Assembly (NCBI RefSeq): GCF_032397745.1
Contig: NZ_CP135921.1
Span: 806,001 to 870,000 of the forward strand
DNA from: Bradyrhizobium prioriisuperbiae
GTDB lineage: Bacteria > Pseudomonadota > Alphaproteobacteria > Rhizobiales > Xanthobacteraceae
Direction: 5' to 3'
Length of the DNA: 64,000 bases
Numbering within the stretch: position 1 is the stretch's first letter; each line of letters begins with the position of its first letter. Shown piece after piece: positions 28,071-37,194 of this stretch. Position numbers and translations under genes: made by a program. The notes beneath the pieces were generated by a model. It searched no databases and was not told the DNA's origin. It worked only from the letters and a program-made list of their open reading frames with translations.

Positions 28071-28459
28071 ACATCCTCGGGGATCAATGGAGCGGAGGCC
28101 ATTCCAGTATCAAACGCCGCTTTCGCCAGTAAGGGCAGCAAGATTGTTGCCCGACGGAGCGCTCCCCGGCGGGATCGTCCGGCGGTTGGGTAAGGGGTCA
28201 GAGCATTCCTGATCCCAAAGAAATACGGATCGCTTGTGAGCTTGGCCAGGAACGCATCCTGTCCGTTTGCGCCATGATATCGGCTCATCCGTTGAACGGC
28301 GCGCTCCGGTTCGCGGTAGCAAAACGAGACAGCCTTGGCGAATGGCAGCCAGGCATGACGCGTCACACTTTCTGCTTCAATCGGCAGCGCCATCGGTCTC
28401 GTTTCGGATCGATAGGCACGACCGTGCGAATATCCCACACGCATGGAGAACGCCCCCAC
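28067..28459 (-). CDS. Hypothetical ORF next to the insertion sequence, doubtful
   Basis: A 130-residue frame with no recognised domain and a very basic composition. A start at a Met within (MALPIEAESVTRH) is also possible. Its stop codon (complement at 28067-28069) is supplied by the palindromic element, so the C-terminus is probably not native. It may be a decayed remnant or a chance frame in the gap between the thioesterase and the insertion sequence. Confidence 0.3.
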   Translation of the reverse strand: MGAFSMRVGYSHGRAYRSETRPMALPIEAESVTRHAWLPFAKAVSFCYREPERAVQRMSRYHGANGQDAFLAKLTSDPYFFGIRNALTPYPTAGRSRRGALRRATILLPLLAKAAFDTGMASAPLIPEDV

Positions 28460-28536
28460 TGTTGACCCGCCGGGTTAATGTCACGGTCAGGCCGGCATCT
28501 GCGATGATTAGAATTAGATGAGGGTTAGATGCGGTT

Positions 28537-30560
28537 TAGCCCGAGTTCGCGGATTCGCGCTGGAAAATCGCGATTTTGCGATTTTTTGGCGAGCTAAGTC
28601 TTTGATCTGCAAAGGGTGAGGTGTCCGGAATCGGCCGAAAACGGCTGTAGTGAAGACCTACCGGATTCCCAATGACGTGACGGTGCGGATAGATTCGCAG
28701 CGCCATGTTCCTGCGACGCACCGAGCGAAAGAAGAACGGCAAGACGCACAGCTACTGGAACGTTGTCGAGAACAAGCGTCTCGATAACGGGCGAGTGGTG
28801 CAGCGGCATGTGCTGTATCTCGGTGAGATCAATTCCTCGCAGGCAGCGGCGTGGCGCAAGGCGATCGACGTGCTCGACGAAGACGCCGGACATGCGCGAA
28901 CGTTGTCGCTGTTTCCGGAAGATCGATGCGAGGCGATCGCGGGCGATGCGTCGATCGTCCAGCTACGCCTGTCCGAGATGCAGCTTCGACGTCCGCGGCA
29001 ATGGGGCGCCTGCTGGCTGGCCGGACAGTTGTGGCAGGAGCTTCAGCTCGATTGGTTCTGGGCAGAGCGGCTGCCGCCAAGCCGCAAGAAGACGAGGTGG
29101 GACCAGATCCTGCAGGTGCTGGCAACCTACCGGCTGATCGCGCCGGGCAGCGAGTGGCGGCTGCATCGGCAATGGTTCGGTCAGAGCGCAATGGCCGATC
29201 TTCTGGGAGCAGACTTCGGCCTCGCGGAAGAGCACAAACTCTATGCCTGCCACGATCTGCTGCTCGCGCATAAGGAGGCGCTATTCTCGCATCTGGTCGG
29301 GCGTTGGCGCGATTTGTTCAATGCCGACTTCGACGTGCTGCTGTACGATCTGACCAGCAGCTACTTCGAGGTCAACGCATCGGACTTGCCGGAAGGCAGC
29401 AAGCGCCGCCACGGCTACAGCCGCGACAAGCGGCCGGATTGCCCGCAAGTGGTAATCGCGCTGGTGGTGACGCCCGATGGCTTGCCGTTGGCTTACGAGG
29501 TGCTGCCCGGCAACACCGCTGACAACAAGACACTGCGGATGTTCCTTGCCAAGATCGAGCAGCAATACGGCAAGGCGCGCCGGGTCTGGGTGATGGATCG
29601 TGGCGTGCCGACCGAGGCCGTGCTGGCCGAAATGCGCCACAGCGATCCGCCAGTGCAATATCTGGTCGGTACGCCGAAGGGACGCCTGAACCGGCTGGAG
29701 AAGCATCTGCTGGACAAGCCCTGGCAGGACGCGCGGGAGGGCGTGCAGGTCAAATTGTTGTCCGAGGACGGTGAGCTCTACGTCTTCGCTCAAAGCGCCG
29801 ATCGGATCAGTAAGGAACGCGCGATGCGCCGGCGGCAGCTGAAGTGGTTGTGGAAACGGCTCAGGCAAATCGATGCGATGGAGATCACGCGCGAAGAATT
29901 GCTGATGAAGCTTGGCGGCGCGCGATCCAAAGCGCCGGCGGCCTGGCGTCTGGTCGATATCGAGATCGACAAGCAGCGCCCGAGCTTCAGCTTCGCACTC
30001 AATCGAAACAGATTGAGAAAGACCCGACGTCGCGAAGGCCGTTATCTGCTGCGCACCAACCTCGCCGACAATGACCCCGCCCAGCTCTGGCAATACTACG
30101 TCCAACTCGTTGCCGTCGAAGAAGCGTTCCGCAATCTCAAGGGCGACCTGGCGATTCGTCCGGTGTTCCATCAAGACGAGGTCCGGATCGAGGCCCACAT
30201 CTTCATCGCCTTCCTGGCCTACTGCATGCAGGTCACGCTGACGCGCCGGCTTCATGCCCTCGCATCGGGCTTGACCGCACGTCGCGCGCTCGAAAAGTTC
30301 GCCGCCATCCAGATGATCGACGTCCATCTGCCGACCACAGATGGGCGCGAGATCCTGCTCACCCGCTACACCCATCCCGAACCGGAACTGCAGCTCCTGA
30401 TTGATCGGCTGAAGCTCCGGCTGCCACCGCAACCGCCGCCCAGGATCACCACAGCCGCCGTCAACCAAGCCAGCCGCTGTAGTGAAGACCTTTCGAGCTA
30501 AGCCATTGATCTGGCTGATGTCGACCCTTCAAAAACCCGCCAATCCGCGAAGACGGGTTA
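28537..30560. mobile_element. IS1634-type insertion sequence
   Basis: The element spans about 2.0 kb around one transposase gene. Its ends are imperfect terminal inverted repeats: TAGCCCGAGTTCGCGGATTC inward from 28537 and TAACCCGTCTTCGCGGATTG inward from 30560. No clear target duplication is seen next to these ends. Two short blocks, GCTGTAGTGAAGACCT (28644-28659 and 30476-30491) and GAGCTAAGN(n)TTGATCTG (28591-28609 and 30495-30513), occur near both ends in direct orientation but in swapped order. Confidence 0.8.
28705..30501 (+). CDS. IS1634-family DDE transposase
   Basis: The 598-residue intact transposase has an N-terminal region typical of the family (MFLRRTERKKNGKTHSYWNV) and an IS4-like catalytic core. 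The core shows LLYDLTSSYFE (first Asp, near residue 217), VWVMDRGVPTEAVL (second Asp, near 297) and the C-terminal YVQLVAVEEAFRNLKGDL with the Y-(2)-R/E-type Glu near 475. It would cut and paste the surrounding element. The frame is complete with no frameshift, so the copy may be active. Confidence 0.92.
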   Translation: MFLRRTERKKNGKTHSYWNVVENKRLDNGRVVQRHVLYLGEINSSQAAAWRKAIDVLDEDAGHARTLSLFPEDRCEAIAGDASIVQLRLSEMQLRRPRQWGACWLAGQLWQELQLDWFWAERLPPSRKKTRWDQILQVLATYRLIAPGSEWRLHRQWFGQSAMADLLGADFGLAEEHKLYACHDLLLAHKEALFSHLVGRWRDLFNADFDVLLYDLTSSYFEVNASDLPEGSKRRHGYSRDKRPDCPQVVIALVVTPDGLPLAYEVLPGNTADNKTLRMFLAKIEQQYGKARRVWVMDRGVPTEAVLAEMRHSDPPVQYLVGTPKGRLNRLEKHLLDKPWQDAREGVQVKLLSEDGELYVFAQSADRISKERAMRRRQLKWLWKRLRQIDAMEITREELLMKLGGARSKAPAAWRLVDIEIDKQRPSFSFALNRNRLRKTRRREGRYLLRTNLADNDPAQLWQYYVQLVAVEEAFRNLKGDLAIRPVFHQDEVRIEAHIFIAFLAYCMQVTLTRRLHALASGLTARRALEKFAAIQMIDVHLPTTDGREILLTRYTHPEPELQLLIDRLKLRLPPQPPPRITTAAVNQASRCSEDLSS

Positions 30561-30691
30561 GAATAGGTCGAGGGTGTGAATGCCTCATCCTATATTCGAA
30601 CCGCACAAACAGGCGTTCGCCGGCCAGCCCACCGCCTCGCAGCGCCAGGGAAGACGTCTGTTCGCCAGCTCGCCGTCAGTCGGCTCCGAAC

Positions 30692-31573
30692 TCAACTTTT
30701 GGCCGCGCCGGTATGGATGATCGACCCGGCGTGCTGGCCGCGCAGCGCGCTGGTCAGCCGGCCCGGAACGAGGCCATTCACGACTTGCACGCGCGCGATG
30801 TGGCGCGCGTTCGCCATGACCTCGAGCAGCGTCCGATCGAACGGCAGCGTTGCCTTCTTCATCTTCGCAAGATCATTAAAGCTCGTCTCGCGCAGCAGTT
30901 TGGCTTGTTTGCCGTCCGGCCCGTTGGGGTCGGTGGTGTACACGCCGTCGACGTCCTCGACAATCGTCAGTCCGGCCGCGCCAAGCGCATCCGCAATGAG
31001 GAACGCGCCGGTGTCGGCGCGATGCGACGGGATGCGCGACGTCGGGAACTCGTGGTGGTGATACGGCGGGAAGGCGCTGCCCACGACCGCGCGAGCCGCG
31101 GCGAGATGGATGGCAAGCTGGCTCGCAATGGTCGGATGATCGATATAGGAGACACCTTCCGGTGCGAGTAGGCAGGCGAGGATGTGGCCGTTCTGTCCCG
31201 CTTCACTCGCCGCAAGCGGCGCAAGCGAGCCGACGGGCAGGCCGAGATCGAGACCGACACTGTAGAGATGGCGCGCGCGGATGCCGGCCCCGGTCAGGAT
31301 CAGCAGCCGGTGCTCGGGCAGGAGTCCGCGAATCTCCTCCACGATCGGGAGGATCGCCTCATGGCCGCGATCCATGATGGATCGGCCACCGATCTTGACC
31401 ACCTGGAGCCACCGCAACAGCGGAATCGGACGGTTGCCGGCGACGGGACCGGTGAGCGCGCCGTCGAGCAGTGTCTGCCGCGCCAACGGTGAGGCGACAT
31501 GCTTGATGCCCTTGGCCGTCTTGCCGCCCGTGGCCGCGCTTTTTGCGGTTTTGCCCCGAATAATCTTGTCCAT
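30692..31573 (-). CDS. mosA: Molybdenum storage protein subunit (alpha-type)
   Basis: The 293-residue amino-acid-kinase-fold protein closely resembles the Azotobacter Mo storage subunit whose N-terminus reads [12 protein letters not shown] (here near residue 18). It has [15 protein letters not shown] (nucleotide-binding), [41 protein letters not shown] in consecutive segments, PPYHHHEFP (Mo/ATP region) and [15 protein letters not shown]. The hetero-hexamer stores about a hundred Mo or W atoms as polyoxometalate, using ATP. Alpha versus beta naming follows my memory of the Azotobacter proteins. It follows the partner gene after 10 bases. Confidence 0.88.
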   Translation of the reverse strand: MDKIIRGKTAKSAATGGKTAKGIKHVASPLARQTLLDGALTGPVAGNRPIPLLRWLQVVKIGGRSIMDRGHEAILPIVEEIRGLLPEHRLLILTGAGIRARHLYSVGLDLGLPVGSLAPLAASEAGQNGHILACLLAPEGVSYIDHPTIASQLAIHLAAARAVVGSAFPPYHHHEFPTSRIPSHRADTGAFLIADALGAAGLTIVEDVDGVYTTDPNGPDGKQAKLLRETSFNDLAKMKKATLPFDRTLLEVMANARHIARVQVVNGLVPGRLTSALRGQHAGSIIHTGAAKS

Positions 31574-31583
31574 GTCAGGGCTC

Positions 31584-32396
31584 CTACTTCGCGGTGATGA
31601 TGGTGCCGACGTGCTCGCCGGCGAGCGCGCGGGTGAGATTGCCGGGGACGAGGCCATTGATGATCTGCACCTGGTGGACGTAACGCGCCGACGCCAGCAG
31701 ATCGAGCACGGGGAATTCGAGGATCGAGTCCTGCAGGCCCTTCGCCTTCATCTCGGCCACCGAGATTTTCGGGATGAAGGTGGCGCTCTTCGCGGTCTTC
31801 GGATTCGCGGTGTAGAGGCCGTTTTCGTCTTTCACATAGATCATCGCCTTGCAGCCGAACTGCTCCGCCACTAGGAAGCATCCGGCATCGGTGCGATAGG
31901 GCGGGATCACGCCCTCCAGTGCAGGCCGCATCCAGAGGCCGTAGGGCGGCATGCCGCTGAACACGACGGCGTTCACCTCGGCAAGATAAAGCGGCACGGC
32001 CGAGAGCCCGGCGCTGTCGACCGCGGAGATGCCGTGCTGGGCCATCAGTTGCCCGAGCATGATCGCGTTCTGGTTGGCAACGGAGGCACCGAGTTGCGAG
32101 AGCACACCCGCCGGCAGGCGCAGCCCGGCCGCGATCGAATAGAGATGCCGGGCGCGGGTACCCGCCCCGGTCCCGATCAGCAGCTTGTGGTCCTTGCGGG
32201 CCTGCACGATCTCGTCGACCAGCGGATAGACCGCCGCACGTCCCCGATCGATGACGCTCTGCCCGCCGACCTTGATCACCGTGGCATCCGGCAGGATACG
32301 GAAGTCCTCCGCCGCCTCCGCGGCCGCCACGAGCTCGGGATCCGTCAGCGACCGCTGCATCAGGAGCGCTTCGAGCTCCGCCGTGTTGGTTGCCAT
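31584..32396 (-). CDS. mosB: Molybdenum storage protein subunit (beta-type)
   Basis: The 270-residue partner subunit starts at ATG 32396 ([20 protein letters not shown]), matching the Azotobacter beta subunit in start and length. Amino-acid-kinase motifs are [20 protein letters not shown] near residue 38, [20 protein letters not shown] near 77 and [10 protein letters not shown] near 155. It is co-transcribed with the alpha-type gene. The pair could buffer Mo for Mo enzymes such as the formate dehydrogenase in this window or a nitrogenase elsewhere; this link is inferred. Confidence 0.88.
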   Translation of the reverse strand: MATNTAELEALLMQRSLTDPELVAAAEAAEDFRILPDATVIKVGGQSVIDRGRAAVYPLVDEIVQARKDHKLLIGTGAGTRARHLYSIAAGLRLPAGVLSQLGASVANQNAIMLGQLMAQHGISAVDSAGLSAVPLYLAEVNAVVFSGMPPYGLWMRPALEGVIPPYRTDAGCFLVAEQFGCKAMIYVKDENGLYTANPKTAKSATFIPKISVAEMKAKGLQDSILEFPVLDLLASARYVHQVQIINGLVPGNLTRALAGEHVGTIITAK

Positions 32397-32704
32397 GGGG
32401 GTGGGTGCCTTTCGTTTGTTCGGGCGCACGCAAGCACGTCGTGCTGAGACGGTCGGCAATCTTCGGGAGACCGCGCCGCATTGATATGCCTGATGGCGAG
32501 CCGACTGACAACCGCGCCCAGGACAAGGCGTGAGGCCGATGGGCCCGCCTATGGCGCTCACATCAGCCAGCCGCGCACGCATATACCACTGGCGGGGGCC
32601 TACCAGCGCCAAGGCAGGAGCAACGAGGCCAGAGCGGCAATAAAAAGCGCCACGAAGGCGATGAACGACGCAGGCACCCGACTCCACGCCGGCTCATCCA
32701 GCGC
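32397..32704. other. Gap between mos genes and the Bug-protein gene
   Basis: There is no convincing gene here. It holds the mosB leader (promoter not resolved). On the minus strand, 34 codons run in frame beyond the stop of the Bug protein, from 32704 down to a TAG at 32600-32602, and encode a hydrophobic helix (FIAFVALFIAALASLLLPW). Confidence 0.5.
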
Positions 32705-33673
32705 CTACTCAGCCTTGACGTTACGCTCCTCGATCACTTTGCGCCACGAAGGAATCTCGGCCTTGATGATGGCAGAGAGTTCAGTGGGGGTACTGGACAT
32801 CGCCTCCACGCCATAGGTCAGGAAACGATCGCGCAGTTGGGGCGCCGCCAATGTCGTATGGATTGCGGCATTGAGCTTGTTGATGACATCGGGCGGCGTG
32901 CCGGCCGGCGCAAGAATCCCGAACCATGTTTCGACCGCATATCCCTTCAAGACGTTGCCGATGGGCGCGGCTCCCGGAGCAACTGGCGAAGTCCCAGGCG
33001 ACGAAACGCCAAGCAGCTTTACCTTTCCGGAGCGGATATGTTCGTTGAGCGTGTCCGATGTCGTCGTGAGCAGGATGTCGACTTCGCCGGCAAAGATCGC
33101 AAGGGTCGTCGGGGCCTGGCCGCGATACGGGACGTGCACCATCTGCAGCCCGGCCTGATTGAGAAAGCGTTCCGTGCTCAGATGCCCGAGCGAACCGGGT
33201 CCGGCAGTCGCATACAGCATCGGCTTGTTCTGCGCCCTCGCGAAGGCGATCAAGCCGGCGGTATCGTCCACCGGCACCTTTTCGCTGGCAACCAGAACCA
33301 GCGGCGCCTTGGACACCAGCGAGACCGGTTCAAAACTCTTCGGCGGGTCGAAATCGACGCCTTTCTGGAATAGGGGCGCGATCGAAATCGGCCCGTTGTT
33401 CGCAAACAACAGCGTGTAGCCGTCAGCATCGGCCCGTGCGGCCTCATTGGCGCCGGTCGTTCCCGCCGCGCCGCCACGGTTGTCGATGACGAGCGGCTGG
33501 CCAAGAAGCCTGCTCATCGGCTCCTGCAGCGCGCGCGCCATGATGTCGGTCGAACCGCCGGCGGGATATGGCACGATGAGCCGGATCGGCCGCGACGGGT
33601 AATTGTCGGCTGCGGCAGGTCCGGCGAGGATCGCGAGCCCGAGCACAAAAACAGAAATGCGAGAAAGTGTCAC
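32705..33673 (-). CDS. Bug/TctC-type periplasmic substrate-binding protein
   Basis: The 322-residue protein begins with a signal peptide (VFVLGLAILAGPAAA, cleavage near residue 22). The Bug signature follows: YPSRPIRLIVPYPAGGSTDI, VIDNRGGAAGTTGANEAARA and PYRGQAPTTLAI. Bug proteins capture small carboxylates in the periplasm, often for TctAB carriers. No TctA or TctB gene is adjacent. It precedes the CoA-transferase and acyl-CoA dehydrogenase cluster on the same strand and may bind the acid that this cluster degrades. Confidence 0.9.
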   Translation of the reverse strand: MTLSRISVFVLGLAILAGPAAADNYPSRPIRLIVPYPAGGSTDIMARALQEPMSRLLGQPLVIDNRGGAAGTTGANEAARADADGYTLLFANNGPISIAPLFQKGVDFDPPKSFEPVSLVSKAPLVLVASEKVPVDDTAGLIAFARAQNKPMLYATAGPGSLGHLSTERFLNQAGLQMVHVPYRGQAPTTLAIFAGEVDILLTTTSDTLNEHIRSGKVKLLGVSSPGTSPVAPGAAPIGNVLKGYAVETWFGILAPAGTPPDVINKLNAAIHTTLAAPQLRDRFLTYGVEAMSSTPTELSAIIKAEIPSWRKVIEERNVKAE

Positions 33674-33754
33674 TTTGGTCCTCCCATCACGTCGTTTTTT
33701 CTCTGTTTTTCGATTCAGACTCTTGATTCGGACTGAACGATCATTCCATCGCTG

Positions 33755-34945
33755 TCACGCCGTTTTTCCGAATGCGCCGGAAGCGGCAGCTCTTGCAATG
33801 TCTTCCGCTGATAATCCGAGCACACGCGCGAGGATGTCGTCACGGTGTGATCCAATCGACGGAATTTCCGGTCCGATCGCGCTACGTGCCGCCGACATCC
33901 GCCACGGAGCATTGACGCCCTTGAATGTGCCGGCGGCGTCGGCGATCGGAGCGAACGTCCCGCGCTCGGCGAGATCCGCATCGTGCAGCGTCTCGGCGGG
34001 ATCACGAAAACGCGCGCAGGGAATGCCGGCGCGGTCGAGCATGGCGAGGCATTCGTCCATGCAATGTTGCACGGTCCATTTTTCGATGATTTGCATCATC
34101 GCTGTCCAGTTCGCGCCGCGCGCCGGCACCGACGTGAATCGCGGGTCGGAGAAAAGCTCCGGCAGGCCGGTGAGATCGCGAAGCGCCGCGAAGTTCCGCG
34201 CCGACACCGGCGCGATCAGGATGTCTCCGTCGCTGGTCCGTACCGGGCCGTAAGTCGGCCGTGCCATCGGCTCGGAGAATTGTGCTTCCTGCAGTTCATA
34301 CACCAGAAGATTCAGCATGCAGTCCATCAGCGCCACGTCGATACGTTGCCCTTCGCCGGTCCGCGCACGCTGCACCATCGCCGTCTGAATGGCCGAGAAG
34401 CCGAACATACCTCCGAAAATATCGGCGACGAACACCGCACCGGCTGCCGGCCGGTCGCGATCGCCGGCGTACCGCATCAGCGCCCGATCGAAGCCGCTCT
34501 CGGCATGAACGATCATTGCATAGGCGGCGCGCTCGGCCTGCGGGCCGGTCTGGCCATAGCCGGAGATCGAGCAGTAGATCAGCCCCGGATTGATCTTTCG
34601 CAGCGCTTCATAGCCGAGACCCAGGCGCTCCATCACGCCGGGGCGAAAATTCTCGACCACGATGTCGGTGCTTTCGACCAAGCGATGCACGAGCTTGATC
34701 GCATCGGGTGATTTCAGGTCGAGCGCGATACTCCGCTTGCCGGCATTGAGCTGGCCGAAATAGGCGCTGTGCCCATCACGCACCGGCGCGCGCAGGCGCA
34801 TCTCCTCGCCTTCCGGCGGCTCGATCTTGATGACTTCGGCGCCGACATCCGCGAGCAGCCGTGCGCAATAAGGGCCGGCCAGCATGATTGAAAAATCCAG
34901 CACCCGCACACCATCGAGGGGCGATATCGATGTTTGGTCCGGCAT
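33755..34945 (-). CDS. CaiB/BaiF (family III) CoA-transferase
   Basis: The 396-residue enzyme has the family III N-terminus LDGVRVLDFSIMLAGPYCARLLADVGAEVIKIE (in consecutive segments, residues 10-42), NAGKRSIALDLKSPDA, ENFRPGVMERLGLGYE and INPGLIYCSISGYGQTGP. It moves CoA between carboxylic acids and would activate the substrate of the pathway. ATG 34945 was chosen; the frame is open to 35032 but that part lacks family similarity. The upstream acyl-CoA dehydrogenase gene ends 11 bases earlier. Confidence 0.92.
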   Translation of the reverse strand: MPDQTSISPLDGVRVLDFSIMLAGPYCARLLADVGAEVIKIEPPEGEEMRLRAPVRDGHSAYFGQLNAGKRSIALDLKSPDAIKLVHRLVESTDIVVENFRPGVMERLGLGYEALRKINPGLIYCSISGYGQTGPQAERAAYAMIVHAESGFDRALMRYAGDRDRPAAGAVFVADIFGGMFGFSAIQTAMVQRARTGEGQRIDVALMDCMLNLLVYELQEAQFSEPMARPTYGPVRTSDGDILIAPVSARNFAALRDLTGLPELFSDPRFTSVPARGANWTAMMQIIEKWTVQHCMDECLAMLDRAGIPCARFRDPAETLHDADLAERGTFAPIADAAGTFKGVNAPWRMSAARSAIGPEIPSIGSHRDDILARVLGLSAEDIARAAASGAFGKTA

Positions 34946-34956
34946 GTTGACAGCTC

Positions 34957-37188
34957 CTATTTGGGCAACCCGAGCCCGCGTTGGGCGATCAGACTGCGCT
35001 GGATTTCGTTGGTCCCGATGCTGATCACCCACATCAGTGAATGCCGCAGGTTCTGCTCGAACCGGCCATTATCGATTGTCCCCGGCATCTGCTCGGACAG
35101 CGCGGCACGCATCCCGAGTATGTCGAGCGCCGCCTCGCCGAAGCGTTCCATCAGTTCGCCGGAGTAGACCTTGCTGATCGCGCCATATTCCGGCGGCGTC
35201 ACGCCATCGGCCGCGAGTTCGGCGCAATGCATCATCAGTTGCCGGCCGACCTCGATTTCGCACGCAAGTGTCGCGATCTTGTCGCGAACGACGGGATCCT
35301 CGCCGAGCGGTGGTCGGTCGCCTTCGGCCGTCATCACATGTCGGCGTAGTTGCTCGAACGCGTGAGCCACTTTGAGCACGATGCCGCCGCCAACCAGACC
35401 ACGCTCGAAGGCCAGCGCGCCCGTCAGCACCTTCCAACCGCCATTGACCTCGCCGACGAGGTTGTCCAGCGGGATACGAACGTCGTCATAGAAGATGTTG
35501 GCAAACGTGCCGTCATACATGGTGTTCGCTGGCTGGATCGTGATGCCGGATGCATTCATCGGAACGATGAACGTGCTGATGCCGGCATGCGGCGGCGTAA
35601 CGCTCTTGTCGGTCCGGGCCGCAACAAACATGTACTTGCCCCACCAGGTCGTGGTCCAGATCTTCTGGCCGTTGATGACCCAGTGGTCGCCGTCTCGCAC
35701 CGCGCTGGTGCGGAGCGCCGCGAGATCGGAGCCGGCCTGCGGCTCGCTGTACCCCATGCCGTGCATGGCCTCGCCACGCAGGATTTCCGGCAGGTATTTC
35801 TGTTGCTGCGCCGGCGTTCCGAACATCATCAGGGCGTTGGCCTGGATCGACGCACCGATTCTCGGTGCCTCGCCCTGCTCCATCGTCTCCATGAATGCAA
35901 TCTGCTCCAACGGCGAACGGGCCTGCCCACCGAACTCCTTCGGCCATCCAAGGCCGATCCAGCCGGTCTCGCCGATATCGCGCGCGAAGTCGGCGTCGAA
36001 CTCGCGCCTGGAGAATGGTCTGGCACCAAACGCAGCCTTCTTTTCCCCCGACCAGTTCTGGTCGAGCCACCCCCGCACCTGTTCGCGCAACTCATTGCCT
36101 GCCGGACCGAGATCGTACTGCGGCAACGGCGCGCCGCCGTGATCCAGCAAGTATGAAGCGAGCCTGCGCCGCGCATCGAGCGAGCCGCCCAGCGCGATCG
36201 TGTCCAGATGCACGCGCTTGAAATACTGCGCGGCAGCGTGCTCTTCGGCATAACCGATGGCGCCAAACGCGTGCTGGATCTCGAGCGACACCCGCCGCAG
36301 CGCATCACTCGCGAAAGCAACCGAACAATCGGCGAAATAGCACCAGTTACGGTCGTCAATGTCGTGCAGGCGAGCCGCATGATCCAGAATGAGCCTGACG
36401 CCTTCAAGCGCGATCAGATTGTTGGCCAGCTTGTGCTGGATCGCCTGGAATTTTCCGATCGGTTGCCCAAACTGGTGGCGTTCCCCGGCATAGTTCACCG
36501 CCAGTTCGAACGCCCTCCGGGCCGCACCGTGAGCGCGCGCCAGCAGCGCGAGCTGAGCGCAGCGGCGGAGATCGCTGAGGTCGACGACCTCCAACGGAAG
36601 AAGCGTCAACGGCACCGAATTCAGCCGCACTTCGCAGAGCCCCCAGGCACCCATGGCACGCGTCGGCACAAGATCAATGCCGTGAGCATCCAGTGGAACG
36701 AGGGCGAGGCGCGAGTCGTCGACGGCAACAAGAAGATGTGTGGCGCCGACCGCCTCGACAAAGCGCAGCACGCCCGTTGCGTGCCGGCCGTCAATCCGGA
36801 TCGAGCCTCCGCCGGCGTCGGGATCGCAAGCACCGAACGAGAAAACGGCCACTGCCGTACCCGTATGCAGCTTCTCCAGCAGTTCCACGGCGGCGGTGTC
36901 CTGCGAGCCTGCGAGCGCCAGATTTGCCAGCGCAGCAGACCACATCGGCGCGAGACACGCGGCGCGACCAAGTTCCGCCATCACAACCAGGATTTCGCGA
37001 AGTCCACCCTCGTCGTGGCCGGCCCCCAGCGCAGCAACGCCCTGCCCAACGAGCTTGCGCCAGATCGTCGCGATTTCGTCCGGGGACAGGTTTTCTTTCC
37101 TGCCGGCCCAATGCGTTTCGAGGAACCCGCGCAGGGAATCCCGAAGCATCTCGGCGACATCGTCGCTCGGAAGGCTGCTCGCATCCAT
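34957..37188 (-). CDS. Fused tandem acyl-CoA dehydrogenase (two ACAD domains)
   Basis: The 743-residue protein joins two acyl-CoA dehydrogenase modules. The N-terminal one (about 1-360) is divergent but keeps the GERHQFGQPIGKFQAIQHKLA segment. The C-terminal one (about 370-743) has canonical FAD motifs: [49 protein letters not shown] and the C-terminal ISIGTNEIQRSLIAQRGLGLP. In separate-gene systems these modules form heteromeric dehydrogenases (FadE/IpdE-like) on bulky acyl-CoAs. Here they are one chain. It is flanked by the CoA-transferase and enoyl-CoA hydratase genes on the same strand. Confidence 0.9.
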   Translation of the reverse strand: MDASSLPSDDVAEMLRDSLRGFLETHWAGRKENLSPDEIATIWRKLVGQGVAALGAGHDEGGLREILVVMAELGRAACLAPMWSAALANLALAGSQDTAAVELLEKLHTGTAVAVFSFGACDPDAGGGSIRIDGRHATGVLRFVEAVGATHLLVAVDDSRLALVPLDAHGIDLVPTRAMGAWGLCEVRLNSVPLTLLPLEVVDLSDLRRCAQLALLARAHGAARRAFELAVNYAGERHQFGQPIGKFQAIQHKLANNLIALEGVRLILDHAARLHDIDDRNWCYFADCSVAFASDALRRVSLEIQHAFGAIGYAEEHAAAQYFKRVHLDTIALGGSLDARRRLASYLLDHGGAPLPQYDLGPAGNELREQVRGWLDQNWSGEKKAAFGARPFSRREFDADFARDIGETGWIGLGWPKEFGGQARSPLEQIAFMETMEQGEAPRIGASIQANALMMFGTPAQQQKYLPEILRGEAMHGMGYSEPQAGSDLAALRTSAVRDGDHWVINGQKIWTTTWWGKYMFVAARTDKSVTPPHAGISTFIVPMNASGITIQPANTMYDGTFANIFYDDVRIPLDNLVGEVNGGWKVLTGALAFERGLVGGGIVLKVAHAFEQLRRHVMTAEGDRPPLGEDPVVRDKIATLACEIEVGRQLMMHCAELAADGVTPPEYGAISKVYSGELMERFGEAALDILGMRAALSEQMPGTIDNGRFEQNLRHSLMWVISIGTNEIQRSLIAQRGLGLPK

Positions 37189-37194
37189 GCGAAG

